From JAYEKL01 sp034660995 (GTDB lineage: Bacteria; Patescibacteriota; Minisyncoccia; JAHIHE01; JAGLIN01), in NCBI GenBank assembly GCA_034660995.1, contig JAYEKL010000009.1, positions 1 to 25,536 on the forward strand: a stretch of 25,536 nucleotides of DNA, given 5' to 3'. The position numbers and the translations under genes are program-made. Shown piece by piece: positions 22,819 through 25,536 of the stretch. The notes under the pieces were generated by a model. That model made no database searches and was not told the DNA's origin. It was given only the letters and a program-made list of their open reading frames with translations. Position 1 is the stretch's first letter; the number at the start of each line of letters is the position of its first letter.

Positions 22819-23188
22819 AGAAAAAAGTTACAAAGTAAAAAGCAGAAAGTTTATAAAGTTATAAAGTTGATTCCTGTTTAAAAATTAAAAGTCGCAAAGA
22901 AAAAGTTTACTCGCAATTTTTAATTTCTAATAATTTTATTTCTTACAAACATAATATATTGGAGTTTATACTGAGTTTATTCAGTGCTCCAGTCAAGATG
23001 ACAAGTTTGTTTTACTCTCATTCTAAACATAGATGTCATTTCAAACGAAGAGATAAATCTGTAAACTATACTATGTCAGAAAGAAGGAAGGTTTGAATAA
23101 AACTTGTTTAGCTTATAGATCTTTCTCCGCCAGCCAGCAGATCGAGATAACAAAAACGTTCTTCTATAATCTAATATTTACAAAAAAT
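22819..23188. repeat. Repeat-filled gap between nrdD and nrdG
   Basis: No ORF is supported in these 370 bp. They contain copies of the dispersed families seen at 15.2 kb: CAGTGCTCCAGTCAAGATGAC at about 22981, AGATAAATCTGTAAAC at about 23050, and ATAGATCTTTCTCCGCCAGCC at about 23115. A short AT-rich tandem, AGTTATAAAGTT, lies near 22850. No reading frame continues the NrdD C-terminus. Confidence 0.6.
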
Positions 23189-24922
23189 TTAAACTTCTGC
23201 TGTAATAATATCTGGATATTTTGAAACGTCTTTCTTCGCCAATCGATATGAAGTTCCTTCCGCTGGAGTTGCTTCAAGATTATAAAGTCCTCCTGTTTCT
23301 TCTTGATATCCCACGATCCTATCACGCATAAACTCTAAAATTTCCTGCGCAAATTTATTACCTTTCTTAGTCGTAATATCATATTTTTCTCCAAAAAAAT
23401 TCTGTAAAGATTCATTCATACCTATAATTCCAATAGTTGAAAAATGATTACCCCAATAGTCTCCTCTTTGAAGCTTCATATTAGCAAGAAAATGTTTTGA
23501 ATATGGATATAGCCCCTTCTCCGTAAAATTTTCCAAAGTTTTTCTCTTGATCTCTAAACTTTCTTTTGCAAGATCCATTGCTTTTTCTAATTTGTCATAG
23601 AAATCTTTCTTGCTTTTTGTTAAATATCCAATTCTTGGTAAATTGATTGTTACAACCCCAATAGAACCTGTAAGTGGATAAGCTCCAAATAGTCCTCCGC
23701 CACGCTTATAGAGTTCTCTATTATCAAGACGTAACCGACAACACATTGACCTAGCGTCTTCTGGCTTCATATCACTGTTCATATAATTCGCAAAGTATGG
23801 AATTCCGTATTTCGCAGTCATCTCCCAAATTGGCTCAAGGTTCGGATCATCCCAATTAAAATCATCTGTTATGTTATATGTTGGAATAGGAAATGTAAAA
23901 ACACGTCCAGAAGCATCACCCTCTAGCATAATCTCTGCAAAAGCTTTGTTTAAAAGGCTCATTTCATTCGTAAAATCTTTGTATTGTTCCTTCTGTGGAA
24001 CCCCACCAATCATAACAGCTTCATCAGCAATATTTTTCGGAACTACTAAATCCATTGTAATATTTGTAAATGGCGTTTGAAATCCGACTCGCGTTGGAAC
24101 ATTCATATTAAATACAAACTCTTGAATAGCCTGTTTTATATCTCGATAAGTAAGCTGGTCATATTTGATAAAAGGGGCAAGAAGAGTATCAAAGCTTGAA
24201 AAAGCTTGGGCTCCAGCAGCTTCCCCTTGAAGCGTATAGAAAAAATTTACAATCTGTCCTAACGCAGATCTAAAATGTTTTGGAGCTCTGCTCTCATTCT
24301 TGCCCTTAACACCTTTAAATCCGTTTGTAATTAGATCTTTTAAATCCCACCCGCAACAATAAACAGCAAGAAGTCCAAGATCATGAATATGAAAATCACC
24401 CCTATTATACGCATTTCTTATTTCTGGCGGATAAATTTTCTCAATCCAGTATTTTGAAGTTATAACATTAGCAATATGATTATTCAAACCCTGTAATGAA
24501 TAGGACATATTACTATTTTCCTTAACCTGCCAATCAATTTCTTTCAAATAGTCATCAACAAGATCTACTGACTTTTTTAAAACATCTTGGCTCTCTCTTA
24601 AAAGCCGATGTTGCTCCCTATATATTATATAGGATTTTGCCGTATCAATATAATTTTCTCTAATCAAAAAATTTTCTACAATATCCTGCACCTCTTCAAC
24701 AGTAGGAATTTCCACTTTCGAATTCCCGCCACCATTTCTAGCAGTAAATCTCTTGCTCATTTCACATTCTACTTTTTTCGCTAATTCCTGCGCATTACGC
24801 TTATTCCCCTCGCCCGTAGCAGTCAGCGCTTTATAGACCGCCTTAACAACTTTAGCTTTTTCAAACTTCACAACCCTGCCATCCCTTTTTCTAATTTGTT
24901 TCACTTTTGCTTTTTGATTCAT
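23189..24922 (-). CDS. nrdD: Anaerobic (class III) ribonucleoside-triphosphate reductase, C-terminally truncated
   Basis: Reduces ribonucleoside triphosphates to deoxy forms with a glycyl radical, without oxygen. Residues 1-110 form an ATP-cone (KRDGRVVKFEKAKV, then EEVQDIVENFL), the allosteric site. The catalytic barrel holds YCCGW (188-192) and MCCRL (393-397) cysteines and TINLPR (425-430), and ends with NLEATPAEGTSYR. The protein stops at 577, just after PDIITA. Family members go on for roughly 100-150 residues with CxxC zinc pairs and the RVxGY glycyl-radical motif; none of this is present in any frame before nrdG. As read, the enzyme could not hold its radical unless a separate protein supplies the missing part. 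ATG start at 24922. Confidence 0.93.
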   Translation of the reverse strand: MNQKAKVKQIRKRDGRVVKFEKAKVVKAVYKALTATGEGNKRNAQELAKKVECEMSKRFTARNGGGNSKVEIPTVEEVQDIVENFLIRENYIDTAKSYIIYREQHRLLRESQDVLKKSVDLVDDYLKEIDWQVKENSNMSYSLQGLNNHIANVITSKYWIEKIYPPEIRNAYNRGDFHIHDLGLLAVYCCGWDLKDLITNGFKGVKGKNESRAPKHFRSALGQIVNFFYTLQGEAAGAQAFSSFDTLLAPFIKYDQLTYRDIKQAIQEFVFNMNVPTRVGFQTPFTNITMDLVVPKNIADEAVMIGGVPQKEQYKDFTNEMSLLNKAFAEIMLEGDASGRVFTFPIPTYNITDDFNWDDPNLEPIWEMTAKYGIPYFANYMNSDMKPEDARSMCCRLRLDNRELYKRGGGLFGAYPLTGSIGVVTINLPRIGYLTKSKKDFYDKLEKAMDLAKESLEIKRKTLENFTEKGLYPYSKHFLANMKLQRGDYWGNHFSTIGIIGMNESLQNFFGEKYDITTKKGNKFAQEILEFMRDRIVGYQEETGGLYNLEATPAEGTSYRLAKKDVSKYPDIITAEV

Positions 24923-24964
24923 TATATTTTAACTTAATATCATTTAAAAAATATTATCTTATTC

Positions 24965-25536
24965 TTATTTTTCTATAAATTTGAAAGTGGAAAGAATTTG
25001 ATTGAAACTTTTTAGAGAAATATCTTTATCATCTTTACAAATTTCCAATCCAAAAGTATAGAACTTGTTTTCTTTTTCTATTCCTCTCCATTCAATATGA
25101 CAAAGACTATATAAATTTAATGCACTATATCCTTTGTGATTACCAATCATTACATCCTGAACATCATAAGTTGCTCCCATAGCATTATTTTTTTCAAGCC
25201 ATTCCTTAAAAGACAATTTTTCTGTATTTTCCCAAACTCCAAAAGCAAAATGTCCTCCGCTTTTTATTCTAAAACTAGGATTTCCTTTGCTACCTCTTTC
25301 AAAAACGCTATCAGGAAAAATTTCAACCATATTTTTAAAATACTTTATTTCATACCCAAATTCTTCGTTCCGATAAATCTGCCAGTCGGAAGTGTCAATA
25401 TTTTTCTCACAAACCTCCTGACATTCTTCTAAAGTATTAAAGGGTGTTTTAACTTTACAACTCCCAGTTTTTTTAACACACTTTCCTTTGCCTGAATCAA
25501 ATTCAAATCCTATTACTGCTATTCCACAATTCTCAC
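24965..25536 (-). CDS. Exported-type protein with Kunitz-like cysteine pattern (partial, 5' end outside the window)
   Basis: The frame is open from the right edge to TAA at 24965, about 189 residues; an ATG at 25330 is internal. The first 45 residues in the window hold five cysteines spaced C-x15-C-x6-C-x11-C-x3-C, with GFEFDSGKGKCV and PFNTLEECQEVC. This is close to the C2 to C6 spacing of Kunitz/BPTI domains (x15, x7, x12, x3). The rest begins with NEEFGYEIKYFKN, a pattern typical of small exported proteins of these bacteria (PsbP-like fold), and ends in a beta-rich domain. A signal peptide would lie outside the window. Protease-inhibitor activity is not shown; the lineage's exported proteins commonly carry such disulfide-rich modules. 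Confidence 0.65.
   Translation of the reverse strand, partial: ENCGIAVIGFEFDSGKGKCVKKTGSCKVKTPFNTLEECQEVCEKNIDTSDWQIYRNEEFGYEIKYFKNMVEIFPDSVFERGSKGNPSFRIKSGGHFAFGVWENTEKLSFKEWLEKNNAMGATYDVQDVMIGNHKGYSALNLYSLCHIEWRGIEKENKFYTFGLEICKDDKDISLKSFNQILSTFKFIEK

Noticed and set aside
1..25536. tRNA or rRNA genes
   Set aside because: No cloverleaf with a GTTCRA-type T-loop and no rRNA signature was found by eye on either strand; I cannot rule out a divergent tRNA without a covariance search.
1..25536. Alternative genetic code with UGA read as glycine, as in some Patescibacteria
   Set aside because: All long genes end cleanly and contain normal glycine motifs (P-loops, GDGVND) under the standard bacterial code, and no gene needs UGA read-through to complete a domain.

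Overview
The window is strongly A+T-rich and almost every gene lies on the minus strand. The gene set points to a small-genome bacterium of the Candidate Phyla Radiation (Patescibacteria), most likely a Parcubacteria-like lineage. The pointers are a MurE-type ligase without its N-terminal domain, a very short SMC protein, an extended nucleoside diphosphate kinase, ComEC split into two proteins, and class III (anaerobic) ribonucleotide reductase genes. Many short palindromic repeats lie between and even inside genes. This assignment is inferred from gene content; no rRNA or other marker is present to prove it.

Layout. Positions 1-275 hold a repeat-rich element with inverted ends. 275-1576 is a Mur ligase. 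1589-8801 is a type III-like restriction-modification block on one strand: mod (8801-6552), a PIN-like nuclease gene broken by a frameshift (6470-5105), a NYN-domain nuclease gene split by a -1 frameshift at a dnaX-type slippery heptamer (5013-4415), then res (4267-1589). A compact plus-strand transcription unit (consensus promoter, three hairpins, terminator; about 4304-4417) sits between the NYN gene and res and looks like an unassigned small RNA. 8851-9396 is an IS200-type element just upstream of mod. 9508-12201 is a P2-type Ca2+-ATPase-like pump.

12.4-15.5 kb is a decayed defence region. It contains an N-terminal hsdS remnant, a PD-(D/E)XK-like protein, two C-terminal hsdM remnants, a winged-helix fragment, an intact-looking Fic AMP-transferase gene, and clustered palindromes and dispersed repeats. 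15.5-25.5 kb returns to housekeeping genes: a hingeless SMC, Ndk, the metallo-beta-lactamase half of ComEC, one plus-strand gene of unknown function with an internal duplication (own promoter and terminator), the ComEC channel half, a DUF167 protein, NrdG, and an NrdD that stops before its glycyl-radical domain. A surface-type protein with a Kunitz-like cysteine pattern runs off the right edge.

How the parts relate. ComEC and the MBL protein would together form the DNA-uptake channel. NrdD and NrdG would make dNTPs anaerobically, but NrdD as read here cannot carry its radical. Mod and Res would form one restriction system, with two RNase-fold genes between them. The most interesting items are the small RNA candidate, the NYN slip site, the truncated NrdD, the hingeless SMC, and the plus-strand duplicated-domain protein.
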